Made by a program: the position numbers and the translations under genes
Shown: positions 38,969-48,759 of the stretch, in pieces
How positions within the stretch are numbered: position 1 is the first letter of the stretch
Layout: every line of letters starts with the position of its first letter
Assembly (NCBI GenBank): GCA_003667245.1
Contig: RCNN01000038.1
Coordinates: 1-64,000, forward strand
Length of the DNA: 64,000 nt
Origin: Heterostelium multicystogenum
Taxonomy: Eukaryota > Evosea > Eumycetozoa > Acytosteliales > Acytosteliaceae
Direction of reading: 5' to 3'
Notes under the pieces: model-generated
Told to the model about the DNA's origin: nothing
Seen by the model: the letters and a program-made list of their open reading frames with translations, nothing else
Databases searched by the model: none

Positions 38969-40272
38969 ATGGGAGATAGAATTAAAATCTTGACTGGTAA
39001 CGCACATAGAGATTTGGCCAATGAGATCTGTGAAGACTTGAATCTCCAATTGGGTAAGGCTCATGTCGGTAAATTCTCTAACGGTGAAACCTCTGTAATG
39101 ATTAGCGAGTCCATTCGTGATATGGATGTCTACATTATTCAACCAACATGCAATCCAAACGTCAATGGTAAGTTTAAACATCTCCAATCAATCAGGATCA
39201 CTCTGCAACAGACTCTAATATTGAATCCTTCTATTGGGAATCTGACAATTCTATAGATAACTTGATGGAGCTTTTAATTATGGCTGATGCCATCCGTAGA
39301 GCCTCTGCTCACCGTATTACAGCTGTTATCCCATGTTTTGGATATGCTCGTCAAGATAAAAAAGATAAATCACGTGCTCCAATCACTGGTAAATTGGTTG
39401 CTAACCTTATCGAAAACTGCCGGTATTGACCGTGTTATCACCATGGATTTGCAGTAAGTATTCTCAGCTCACAGACAAGTGTCACTCGCTTCCTCGAACG
39501 ACACCGAAAATTTTGAATCGAAATTTCGTTCACTTTGTTTTTTTTTTTGGAATGCGCATTTTGCATCGATCGAAATTTCGTGCACCAATTAGAACTTGCA
39601 CCTAACTCTATGATTTGCTTATGCTTATTATAATATTATAGTGCCAGTCAAATTCAAGGTTTCTTCAATATACCAGTAGACAATCTCTATGCAGAGCCAC
39701 AGATTATTAAATATATTAGAAAGATGATTCCAGGAGAAAAGGTTATCGTTTCACCAGACGCTGGTGGTGTAAAGCGTGCCAAGTTGATCTCTGACAAGTT
39801 GGATGCCGAGTTGGCAATCATTCACAAGGAGCGTAAGAAGGCCAACGAGGTCTCTGGTATGATTTTGGTTGGTGATGTCAAGGACAAGGTTGCCTTGATT
39901 GTCGACGATATGGCTGACACCTGCGGTACATTGGTTTCTGCATGTGAGATGCTCATTAGCAAGGGTGCCACCAAGGTCTACGCATTGGTTACACATGGTG
40001 TTCTCTCTGGTGATGCTGTCAAGCGTTTGAACGAGTCATCACTCACTGAGTTAGTCATTACCAACACCATCCCCCACGCAGAGAAGGCCGCCAAATGCCC
40101 AAAGATCAAAACCATCAATATTGCACATACTTTAGCCGAAGCAATTAGACGTACTCATCATGGTAATATCACATAAAATATCACAGAATGTCCAACAACC
40201 TGAATACTAACACGATCATGTTTAATATCTATAGGTGAATCAATTTCTTCATTATTTAGTGATACCAAGTAG
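38969..40272 (+). CDS. prs: Ribose-phosphate pyrophosphokinase (PRPP synthetase)
   Basis: Exons are 38969-39167, 39257-39453, 39642-40162 and 40235-40272. After one single-base excess at the A4 run around 39411-39414 the product is 317 residues, as in eukaryotic class I PRPS (318). It makes PRPP from ribose-5-phosphate and ATP for purine, pyrimidine, His, Trp and NAD pathways in the cytosol. Visible motifs are [31 protein letters not shown]/ribose region [12 protein letters not shown], flexible-loop region KERKKANEV and the PRPP-binding loop [15 protein letters not shown]. The last exon restores the conserved [11 protein letters not shown] end; without it the protein would stop at an intronic TAA at 40174. 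The frame break is almost certainly a homopolymer sequencing error (expected VANLIETAGID). Confidence 0.93.
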
Positions 40273-40878
40273 TATCTTTACCAGCAATATTATATATATA
40301 GATAGACATACAGACATACATAGAGCAAAGGCATCATACACCTTTTTTTTTCTTTTTTTCTTTTATAGGATCTTTTAAAAAAAGAACAAATACATAATTT
40401 TTTATACAACAAATCTAAACATCAAATTACCAGTACGCATCCAAACCAATTACAATTTAAATTTTAAGTTGAAATCTTTTTAATTTAACTTGAAACAACT
40501 GTTAAACCAATTACAACATCTAACAAGTAATTGTTCAAACAAACAATCAAAACAAAACAAAACAAAACAAATCATATCAACAACAACTATTTTATCTATA
40601 TATATTTTGATAATAACAAAACAACAAAAAAAAGATAATAAATATTTTACATCCACATTTACTTTTGTGGTAAACCAAACTTGAGTACTAATTAGTCATT
40701 TTTATTTATTCCCCTTTTAACTTGAAGAGGTGTGTTATTTTCACAGCCAAAATATGAAAAGATTAATCTTCATTTTTTAGTCACAGCCAAAATACAAGAT
40801 AGACGACTATAGGATCAGTTTACTTTTGTTTTTTGTTTTTTTTTTGCAAACATAATCTTATATGTTTATTACATTGAT
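40273..40878. other. Tandem spacer
   Basis: This is AT-rich, with (TA)n near 40292-40302, T-rich blocks near 40343-40365 and (AAAAC)n near 40550-40570. The motif TCACAGCCAAAATA occurs twice (40740 and 40782 regions). No ORF of note. Confidence 0.5.
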
Positions 40879-43532
40879 ATGAGAATATTAAATGTTGCTG
40901 AGAAACCATCGGCGGCAGAAGAGATATCAACTATTTTAGCTGGAAGAAAACCGCAAAGAGTAATTATTCATTGTCGATGTTAAGTGGAGTTGCAACAACA
41001 TTAAATGCATTCTAATTTAGACTGATTCATTAGAGAGATGGATTTTCAAAGTATAATACCATTTGGGAATACAAGTATTCAAATATATTAGGACAGAATG
41101 ATGCAGATATGGTATTCACATCGGTGCTTGGTCATCTAATGAGTACAGATGTTGTTCCACCCTACACACACTGGTCTGCTTGCGATCCTATAGATCTTTT
41201 TGAAGTGCCAATACACAAGTTTGTTGATGGTGAAAATCAAACCAATTTGTACAAAACCCTACAAAGGGAGGCAAGGCGTTGTGACACTCTCATTCTCTGG
41301 CTTGATTGTGATCGTGAGGGTGAAAACATAGCCTTTGAAGTGATAGATTGTGTCAAGTCTGTAAATAGAGGAGTCAGAATATATCGTGCGCATTTCTCAT
41401 CCATTATACCTGCGTATGTTACTTAGATCTAGAAGTTTACCATTCACAAGTTACTAATGTCTTTGGTATGAACAGTGAGATTAAAAGAGCAATATCAAGG
41501 TTGGGACAACCTAACAAAAATGATTCAATGGCAGTCGATTGTAGAATAGAGATTGATTTAAGATTAGGAGCAGCATTCACAAGATTTCAATCTAGGTATT
41601 TGCGGTCAAAGTTCGAAATCAATGATACTCAACCAATTAGTTATGGTCCATGTCAGTTTCCAACACTTGGATTTGTTGTTGATAGAGCATTAAGAATAGA
41701 GAACTTTATTCCCGAGGACTTTTGGGTAATTGATGTAGTTCATCAAAAATTAGACGGCGGCGAGACTAAAATCGCAGATTTTGCATGGAAAAGGAAGAGA
41801 TTGTTTGAAATGGAGCCAGCTTTTATATTTTATGAACAATGTTTGGATAATCCATTGGCAACTGTGGTTGATGTTCAAGTCAAAGAGAATCACTATAGAC
41901 CTGTTCCACTCACTACAATCGAACTCCAAAAAACAGTTTCGAAAAAGTTTAGGATATCTTCTGACGAAACAATGAAGCTGGCAGAAGAGCTCTATAATAA
42001 GGGTTTCATCAGTTATCCAAGAACAGAAACTGATGTGTTTCTTCCAGAAACTGATTTCATGGGTTTGATTAGATTACAAGCCAACAATCCATTGTGGGGA
42101 ACATATGCACAATCATTACTGAATGGAGGATTTGTTCGTCCCAAAGAAGGAAAACATAATGACAATTCACATCCACCTATTCATCCGACTGGTGTAGCAA
42201 ATGGTCTCACTGGCAATCGTGCAAAACTTTATGAGTTTATATGTCGAAGATTTCTTGCTTGTTGCTCTAAGGACTCCATTTTTGGTCAAACTACAGTCAC
42301 AATTGAAATCGCAGAGGAGTTATTCACCGCAACAGGATCCATGATGGTACAGGAAGGATATCGTGCAGTGTATCCCTATGACAAGCGAAGCGATAAGATT
42401 CTCCCAACCTACACAGTCGGAGAGACATTTACACCAAACAGAATGGAATTAGTCAAGAGTAGAACTATAGCACCCAAGCCACTATCTGAAACAGAGCTGT
42501 TAACAGCAATGGATAGTAACAAGATTGGTACGGATGCAACAATGGCACAGCACATCAAAAAGATTATCGAAAGAGCATATGTGGTAAAGAACGAAGAAAA
42601 CAGGTTTTTACCAACCGATTTAGGTAAAGCGTTGATCATTGGCTATGATTCAATGGGTTTCGATTTTTCAAAGCCAGCACTCAGAGCGAAAATCGAAGCA
42701 GATGTACATAAAATTGCTACTGGTGCAAGAAAGAAAGAAGATGTCTTAAAAGACACAATTGATCAATATAGAACATTATTTATTCAGGCAAGAGAAATGT
42801 CACACATGTTTGATTTGGTAAGTTTTACATTCTTCTTTACTATCATCATTAGTATCTAATCGTTATTATTCCCAATAGACATTTTCAAACTTTTTTAGAC
42901 CATATGGAAATCAATTTAGAATTTTACAACCAAACTTTTCAAGATGTGGAAAATGTAATAACCTTTTAGATCTAAAATCTACAGATGATGCCGTATGTTA
43001 ATATAATGCTTGTTTTAATACATCCATTATCTAATAATTGATTGTTTCAACAATATAGAGGAGAGTACTTCAATGTAAGACTTGTTTGGCATCACATATG
43101 TTACCAAAGGTTGGAGATATTACAGCACATCAAGTTTCCTGTACTCTTTGCAATTTCCAGGTAAGTTTGATATTTTTATTTATTATATATAAATAAACAA
43201 TATATATAAATTTCTAATAATAACAACAATGATTATAATAATAGGTCGTAACCGTTACATCTGAATCTGGGTATCCATACCAAGTGTGTCCTAATTGTAG
43301 AAACAATCCGCCAAGCTTCTTTAAAGAATCACCAAAACCTTTCCACTGTTTCCAGTGTACAGCACAGTGTATTTTAGCCAAAGGTTCAACATATAAGCCT
43401 TCCGCAAAACAACCTGCCCAGCCCACGGTCTACAAACCAAAGGCTGGTGGCAGTTACAAGCTTCCACCAAGTTCCACTGATAATCGAAGAACATTTAATA
43501 ATAATAGAAATAACAATAATCATGATTGGTAG
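40879..43532 (+). CDS. top3: DNA topoisomerase III, alpha type
   Basis: Six exons (40879-40959, 41034-41413, 41476-42817, 42879-42992, 43059-43160, 43245-43532) give an intact 768-residue frame. The TOPRIM domain has MRILNVAEKPSAA and the acidic motif LILWLDCDREGENIAFEV. The active-site tyrosine lies in GFISYPRTETDVF (about Tyr334). Other TOP3A hallmarks are LGAAFTRFQS, SYGPCQFPTLGFVV, HPPIHPT, IGTDAT and GYDSMG. The C terminus has zinc fingers (RCGKCNNLL, LQCKTC, VCPNC, FHCFQC) and an N-rich tail. This type IA enzyme decatenates single strands and, with a BLM-type helicase and RMI1, dissolves double Holliday junctions; in animals one isoform acts in mitochondria. The gene is tail-to-tail with the next one, with only five bases between stop codons. 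Confidence 0.93.
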
Positions 43533-43537
43533 TAGAG

Positions 43538-45263
43538 TTAGTTTCCAACTACCTTTATGGATTGTATTAGATCGATATTCTCTGCCAACTTTGCTCTGTT
43601 GGTTTCGTTAATCAATTGATTGTTTTCCAGTATTTCAAAAAATATTCCTTTTAATCTTTCAAACTAATTGATATCGACGATCATTATTATATTAGCTTGT
43701 ATTTTTTTAACTTTATACACTTGAAACTTACCATTTTTAATGTTCCAAGCTGACACTGATCATTACGCAATAGCTGGTCAAACAGTGGTTTAAACTTGTT
43801 TGATATCAGGATTATAACATCAGTGTCCATCTTTTCTGGTTTGTTTGCAAAATTGTTGAGTATGTCAACAACCTCGTTGGTGGCATCTATATGATTCAAA
43901 TCAATGGAAAGAAGAGCATTCCAAAATTCGATCGCTTCAATAAACTATGTGTTAGTGTCAAGGAGTGGATTGATAGCATTTGATTCTCACAATTTAAATA
44001 TTCATTGTCTATAAGCAGTAATTCGTTTGTCAATAGATTGAGAGACTGAGATATTAATTCTGGCTCGTCCTCTTTAATGGACGACAGGAATATTTCCACA
44101 ATTGGAGTGGAGAGACAGCTGAAAGTATCGGAATAAGTCTCTTTGAGCTCTGAGATATTTTCTTCTTCACAATTATCTTCTTTAATATCAATGAATCTCA
44201 TGATACTTTCTAAAATCAAAGAGATTGTACTTGAGCTATAGAAGTGTCTTGAAGAGATTGGTTAGTTTAGCTTTATATAAATATAAATATATATAACTGA
44301 GATTATGAGTTAAAACCTTACTCTAAATCTTTGTTATGTAATAGATCTTTGAATGCATCAGCAATTCCATATTTTATCATTGCCATTCTATCAGTCAATG
44401 CGGAATGGTAAAACAAAATATTTAATGTTTGGATGATCTTTGTTAGCAAGAAGATAGATAGTATAAGTAACATGAAGGTTAATGTTGACCAATGAAGATG
44501 GATGCTTACATTCTTTATCAAATCTATTGACAATGTATTGGAGAGAATCGATGAAATCTTCTCGATTGATTTGCTGTTCATGTATTTATTGAACCAAAGC
44601 AATTTGATTTGCTCCTCTGGTTGGTAGAGAAATGAGTTTATGAGACGGAAGAGCTCATTGAGCACCACAGACGATGAAGTGGTGAAGAATAAAGTGTCTG
44701 CAGCATAGAGCAAGTCTTTCTCTTTGGTAGATCTTAGAGGCAATCAGCGGTGATTGTATGACAAGATTAGATATGATTCCAACAGAAATCTCGAGTAGTC
44801 TGGTAAGTTTCTCGATATCATTGTTGTTAGAAGCGAGATTGTTGTCATGAAGATTGTCGATGACCTTGCAATCGAGATTATCTAGGCTATTGTTCATACT
44901 GTTGCTCCCGCTGTTGCAAGTGTCACTGTTGACAACGATGGTAGTGTGAAGATTATTGTTTTTAAAGATGAACGACTCCAAGTGCAGTATTGAGATGTCG
45001 ACCAAGTTGTTGTCATAGAACAGCTGTGTGAATGTGGAGGACGACGACATATCCCAGAGTATTTCACCACTGAATATCTGGTGATCGTTGCTATATTCAC
45101 TTTCTACATCGTCATCATATGTATTAAGACAGGTATCACCAAGAAACAGCCGAATATGCTTAATGATAGAGGCAGGATCAATCGTAGTGATCACCCTATT
45201 CCTTAATCTAGTAGTAGTTACAGGAGTTGTAGTTGATAACCCCACCACTTTTTTATCTATCAT
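43538..45263 (-). CDS. SAAL1-like ARM-repeat protein, one frame break
   Basis: The start at 45263 (MIDKKVVGLSTTT) is followed by a region like the SAAL1 head (GEILWDMSSSSTFTQLFYDN and EKLTRLLEISVGIISNLVI), then helical ARM-like repeats. A frame change lies near 44720. Introns are seen at 44438-44509 (72 nt, no in-frame stop), around 44230-44330, around 43935-43990 and in the 3' part around 43660-43730. The last exon encodes FERLKGIFFEILENNQLINE and ends with IQSIKVVGN and a stop at 43538-43540. SAAL1 is a poorly understood nuclear armadillo protein linked to cell proliferation in mammals. The match rests on a few conserved blocks, so the assignment is moderate. Low-complexity N/D/S inserts are typical of dictyostelids. 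Confidence 0.6.
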
Positions 45264-46381
45264 TCTCAAGTTATACAGGATTGCAGATCAATATTATCAA
45301 TTCAAATTAATTGATAGTGTTTTTTTAGTTGAATTAATTATAATTTACAAGCACCAAGGGTTATAGTAGTAATAATAATAAGAGTAATATTAATAGTAAT
45401 ATTAATAGTAATAGTAATAATAGTAATAGTAATAAAAATAATAGTTGGTATATAAATATTACAATGTTGATTAAATAATTAATTAAGAATATAGGTGGGT
45501 ATTTTATTGAAATTCAATTGATGGTTAGGACTTATTAAGTGTTGTCATTGAAATCAACAACATGTACAATATTAATATATTAAATTATTTTGTGTTGGAT
45601 TGATGGAATGGATTATTGATTGAAACTGAAAAGCTTGATAATAATTAATAATTAATAATTAATAATAATAGGATGACCCTATCATGCTAGCATGGAAATT
45701 GAATTAGTTCTTATAATTGTAATTTAAAGATATAGTTTAGTTTCCTTTAATTTAGAAATGTACAAAAAGTGGAGGATTATTTTTATCAGTTTCACATAAT
45801 TAATTTGAAATTGTGATTTCGTTTTTGGTGATCAACACCCTTTTTCCTTTTTTAGGAAAATTAGTATAGATTATTACAAATAACCTTTGTTTTAGAATCT
45901 TTTGATAAGGTGAGTTTAATTGTATTTTGTCAACACTTTTTTGGAATGATCATCCAACCTTTATTCAACAGGGCCTGTTTTTCCTTAAAATAAATATCAT
46001 TTTGACAACGGTTTGATAATGGAATCAGGGTCCAAGATCTAAAAAAGGAAATTTTCAGTTTAGCTTTCTAATTTGTTGAAAATGAGAAAAGGTGTATTGT
46101 ACTACTATTAATTAATACTTAATGAAACCAAAGTAACTCCACATAAATTTCAAATAATTTAGTATAGATTGCTTAGATTTTATATTAAATACAAGTTTAG
46201 ATTTGTATATAAAGTTTCAAAAGACAAAGTAAAGAAATTAGTCTTTAATTATTTCTATAATTCAACAATCAAACAATTTAAATAATACTCAAGTTTGAAT
46301 TCATAATTAAAAACAAACATATAAAATGGTTTAATACTTAATATTATTAATTTTATATTAAAAAAGTAAATTACATCAACT
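45264..46381. other. Intergenic, AT-rich with AATAGT repeats
   Basis: This is the upstream region of the SAAL1-like gene (minus). It contains an imperfect (AATAGT)/(AATAAT) array at about 45367-45445 and AATTAATAATTAATAATT near 45640-45672. No ORF or RNA gene was seen until the tRNA. Confidence 0.5.
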
Positions 46382-46452
46382 TCCTCTTTGGTGTAGTGGT
46401 AACACATTAGTCTCTCACACTGATACCCCGGGTTCGATTCCCGGAAGGGGAG
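46382..46452 (+). tRNA. tRNA-Glu (anticodon CUC)
   Basis: A full cloverleaf can be drawn by eye. The 7-bp acceptor stem pairs TCCTCTT with AAGGGGA. The D stem is GTGT/ACAC. The anticodon stem TTAGT/ACTGA carries loop CTCTCAC (anticodon CTC at 46414-46416). The T stem is CCGGG/CCCGG with TTCGATT. There is no intron and no encoded CCA. The discriminator is G. The A and B boxes are intact, so it should be transcribed by RNA polymerase III. Confidence 0.95.
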
Positions 46453-46503
46453 AATATTTTAGTAAATTAATACCGGATGCGTAACAATCTCTATGCAGAT
46501 TTG

Positions 46504-46927
46504 AGCCCAAGGCAGAATTTTTAGCCCAAGGCAGAATAGCTGATGTGGTATGGTAGTCTGCTTGTGACGCCTTGGGTCGTGGGTTCGAATCCCGGGTTTT
46601 CCAGTTTTTCCCCATACACTTCCAGTGAACCCATGTACTTTCAAGTCTGTATGATACCATCCCGCCATGAAGAATATGTAAATTGACAAGCGAAGCCCTC
46701 AACTACGTAAACCATTGGTGTACTCTTAAAATCTTCTGTCGCTTCGAAATACTTAACAGTCCACTGTTGAAACACCTTGCTCCAAATAATAATAGGCAGT
46801 CATGCCTCTATAAAATGATGGTCATCACTACCGGCCTGTGGTCGTAAAAAAGAAATCTGTAGGCTTCTAAACCCTACCTTAAATAAACAACTGTATGGTT
46901 ATAACAAAAAAAAAAAAAAAAAAAAAA
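46504..46927 (+). mobile_element. Candidate tRNA-derived SINE with poly(A) tail
   Basis: About 50 bases past the tRNA gene, a segment begins with two 15-base direct repeats (AGCCCAAGGCAGAAT at 46504 and 46523). It continues with a degenerate tRNA-like head (about 46531-46603) having an A-box-like TGGTATGGTAG (46546-46556) and a perfect B box GGTTCGAATCC (46582-46592), then about 300 bases of body. It ends in A22 (46906-46927). The body is clearly less AT-rich than the flanks. It has no long ORF of its own; a minus-strand ORF here is a by-product of the tRNA-like sequence. Head plus body plus A-tail is SINE organisation. Dictyostelid retroelements are known to target tRNA flanks, which fits the position. 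No clear target-site duplication was found. Confidence 0.5.
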
Positions 46928-47522
46928 GAACACTGTGAGGTTCTGACCCTCACCATTTATTAATTATTTAATAAAATATGATCACTTGGATGATTAAAAA
47001 AAGATTTGAGCTACAATGTTTCAATCTGTTCTTTTCAGGTTATTGATGGCTTCGGTCATCAGAAAAATAAAGCTTAATACTTCAATTTTTACTCCTTAAA
47101 AAACAAAACAAAATGTGGTTTTCAGGTAGCTCAAATCCAAGTCTTTTATTTCTTTATTCCTTTATTCAAGAACATAGCCAAAATCAAAGGTCCGGTCTGT
47201 CGTGAGGTTATATTCAGTTCCCATGCTCTCCCCCTTAACCATCTCAGAGAAGAGCATAGATTAATTAGTTTAAATCCTATATTTAAATCTTACCTTAGAT
47301 TTATTATTGATTAATAACAATCTAGGTTGATTTGATTGGTATTTATAATTGTAGGAAAACGTGGGTTTGTGAGTTATCAAAATTCCAGATTTTTACGAAT
47401 GTCGAAATTCAGTAAAATTCTTGAGAACAATAACTGACTATTCTACATTTTCCTCAATGGTAATTTTTAGTTATCAATTTGGAGCATATCATCTGAAAAT
47501 AAAAACATTGGTGTACTTATTG
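46928..47522. other. Intergenic with 12-nt inverted repeat
   Basis: An inverted repeat GATTTGAGCTAC (47003-47014) and GTAGCTCAAATC (47126-47137) encloses about 110 bases. The block TTTTCAGGT occurs twice nearby (about 47033 and 47119). The region right of it is AT-rich with no ORF. This could be the end of a small mobile element or part of the adjacent SINE insertion history. Confidence 0.4.
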
Positions 47523-48100
47523 GTTAACTCTTGTCTGTGTAACAAATTTTGTTCATATCATTAACACAATAACCAACAAAGATAGGTCTTTTGAGCTCAT
47601 TAGAGTTAGTAAGTATACCATTAAGAACGACCATTATGGAACAGGAGGAGTGCCAATATGGTCCAGTCACATGAATTTGTTTGATGAACACACATCAAGA
47701 ATATATCCAAAGTCCAGGATTATTGGTATAATTTTCTGTTTAGGTCCCTGCAAGTCCATCAATAATCTCAAAGAAGACTACAATTGAGTCCTGTGTGATA
47801 TCTCTATTGACTCAGAGAATAGGACTATTATTTCTTTGGTTGGAGTGCTTTATTTGGGTTAACCTAGTTATCCAATATTTAGAATCAGTACCTAGAAAAT
47901 TGTGTTACAATCTCTCCATATGGTCCATGAGTAACAACCCCCTTCATTACGACCACCTCAAGAATAGAACCCAATTGCCATTCATACTTTTAACTTCATT
48001 CATCGTCAGAGCCATATGGAGAGTGGTATCCAACAATGAGATTGATCATTATTGTTGTGGATGGATAGTATTTGTTGAACTTATTGCTTAACATTTGCAA
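47523..48100 (-). pseudogene. Decayed protein-coding remnant, family not recognised
   Basis: On the minus strand several coding-like runs occur in order but in shifting frames with in-frame stops: YEWQLGSILEVVVMKGVVTH plus GPYGEIVTQFSRY, then TQDSIVVFFEIIDGLAG, then KIIPIILDFGYILDVCSSN, then VTGPYWHSSCSIMVVLNGIL, continuing to a stop at 47523. Amino-acid use is protein-like, with balanced hydrophobic and charged residues, unlike the neighbouring AT-rich DNA. No start or signal peptide was found. The break density is far higher than in nearby live genes, so I call it a pseudogene; a plus-strand ORF at 47795-48091 is its shadow. Confidence 0.4.
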
Positions 48101-48759
48101 TATTGAAGTTCTTCAAAATTAAATGAATGGGAAGAGATTGGTTGTCTCTGAACATCCCAACTCTATAATTTCAGTTGAAGATTACTCATTTTATCTTTTT
48201 TTACATTAAATAATCTAATAATTTTTATCCTGACACCCAATCAGGATTCGCATATACACATAGACAGTCTATGTGTATAGAATCATTGAAAAAAATTATA
48301 TGAGATGGTCAATTTAAAATTAGAGTGAAAATCCTCAATTTGTGACCTCTTTTAACTTGTTTTCAACAATTTGGATATTTATTTTCCAATTTTGCAAAAA
48401 AAGTGCAAAAAAAAATCTATAATTGTGCTATAACAATCACAAATCTTTTTTTCAGATTTAAAAAACTTTTGATTCAAAAGTTAAAAATTAATTTATCAAA
48501 CAGGATTTTTTGGATTTTGGAATTAGTCCTCACCATTTTTTTGATACCCAAACATGTAAATGTGGTTACGATTTTATTATTTTTGCGGGTTTTTGGATTG
48601 TTGTTTGTCTTTCTGTCTGTTGTAATCAATGATGTAGCCTTAGAACACAAAAGAAAAGAAACTCTTTGATTTACTTTTTTTTATCATTGTAATTAAATTA
48701 TATAATTATTTATTAATACAAATATTCAAATTGATTTACAACTATTTGATTTCTCAAAA
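48101..48759. other. Upstream region of the giant TIG gene
   Basis: This is AT-rich with T-rich and A-rich runs. A small inverted repeat, CATAGACTGTCTATG-like (48260-48276), lies within it. The rest shows nothing recognisable. The promoter of the 48760 gene should lie at the right end. Confidence 0.4.

Noticed and set aside
38921..39187. 88-residue minus-strand ORF over PRPP synthetase exon 1
   Set aside because: Antisense to a highly conserved exon; no domain of its own.
46415..46702. 95-residue minus-strand ORF with a WKTRDSNPRP motif
   Set aside because: It overlaps the T arm of tRNA-Glu and the B box of the SINE-like head in antisense. Such peptides are a known by-product of tRNA-like sequences, not a gene.
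47795..48091. 98-residue plus-strand ORF with hydrophobic stretches
   Set aside because: The opposite strand carries better coding signal (decayed gene). This ORF has no domain and no clear promoter context.
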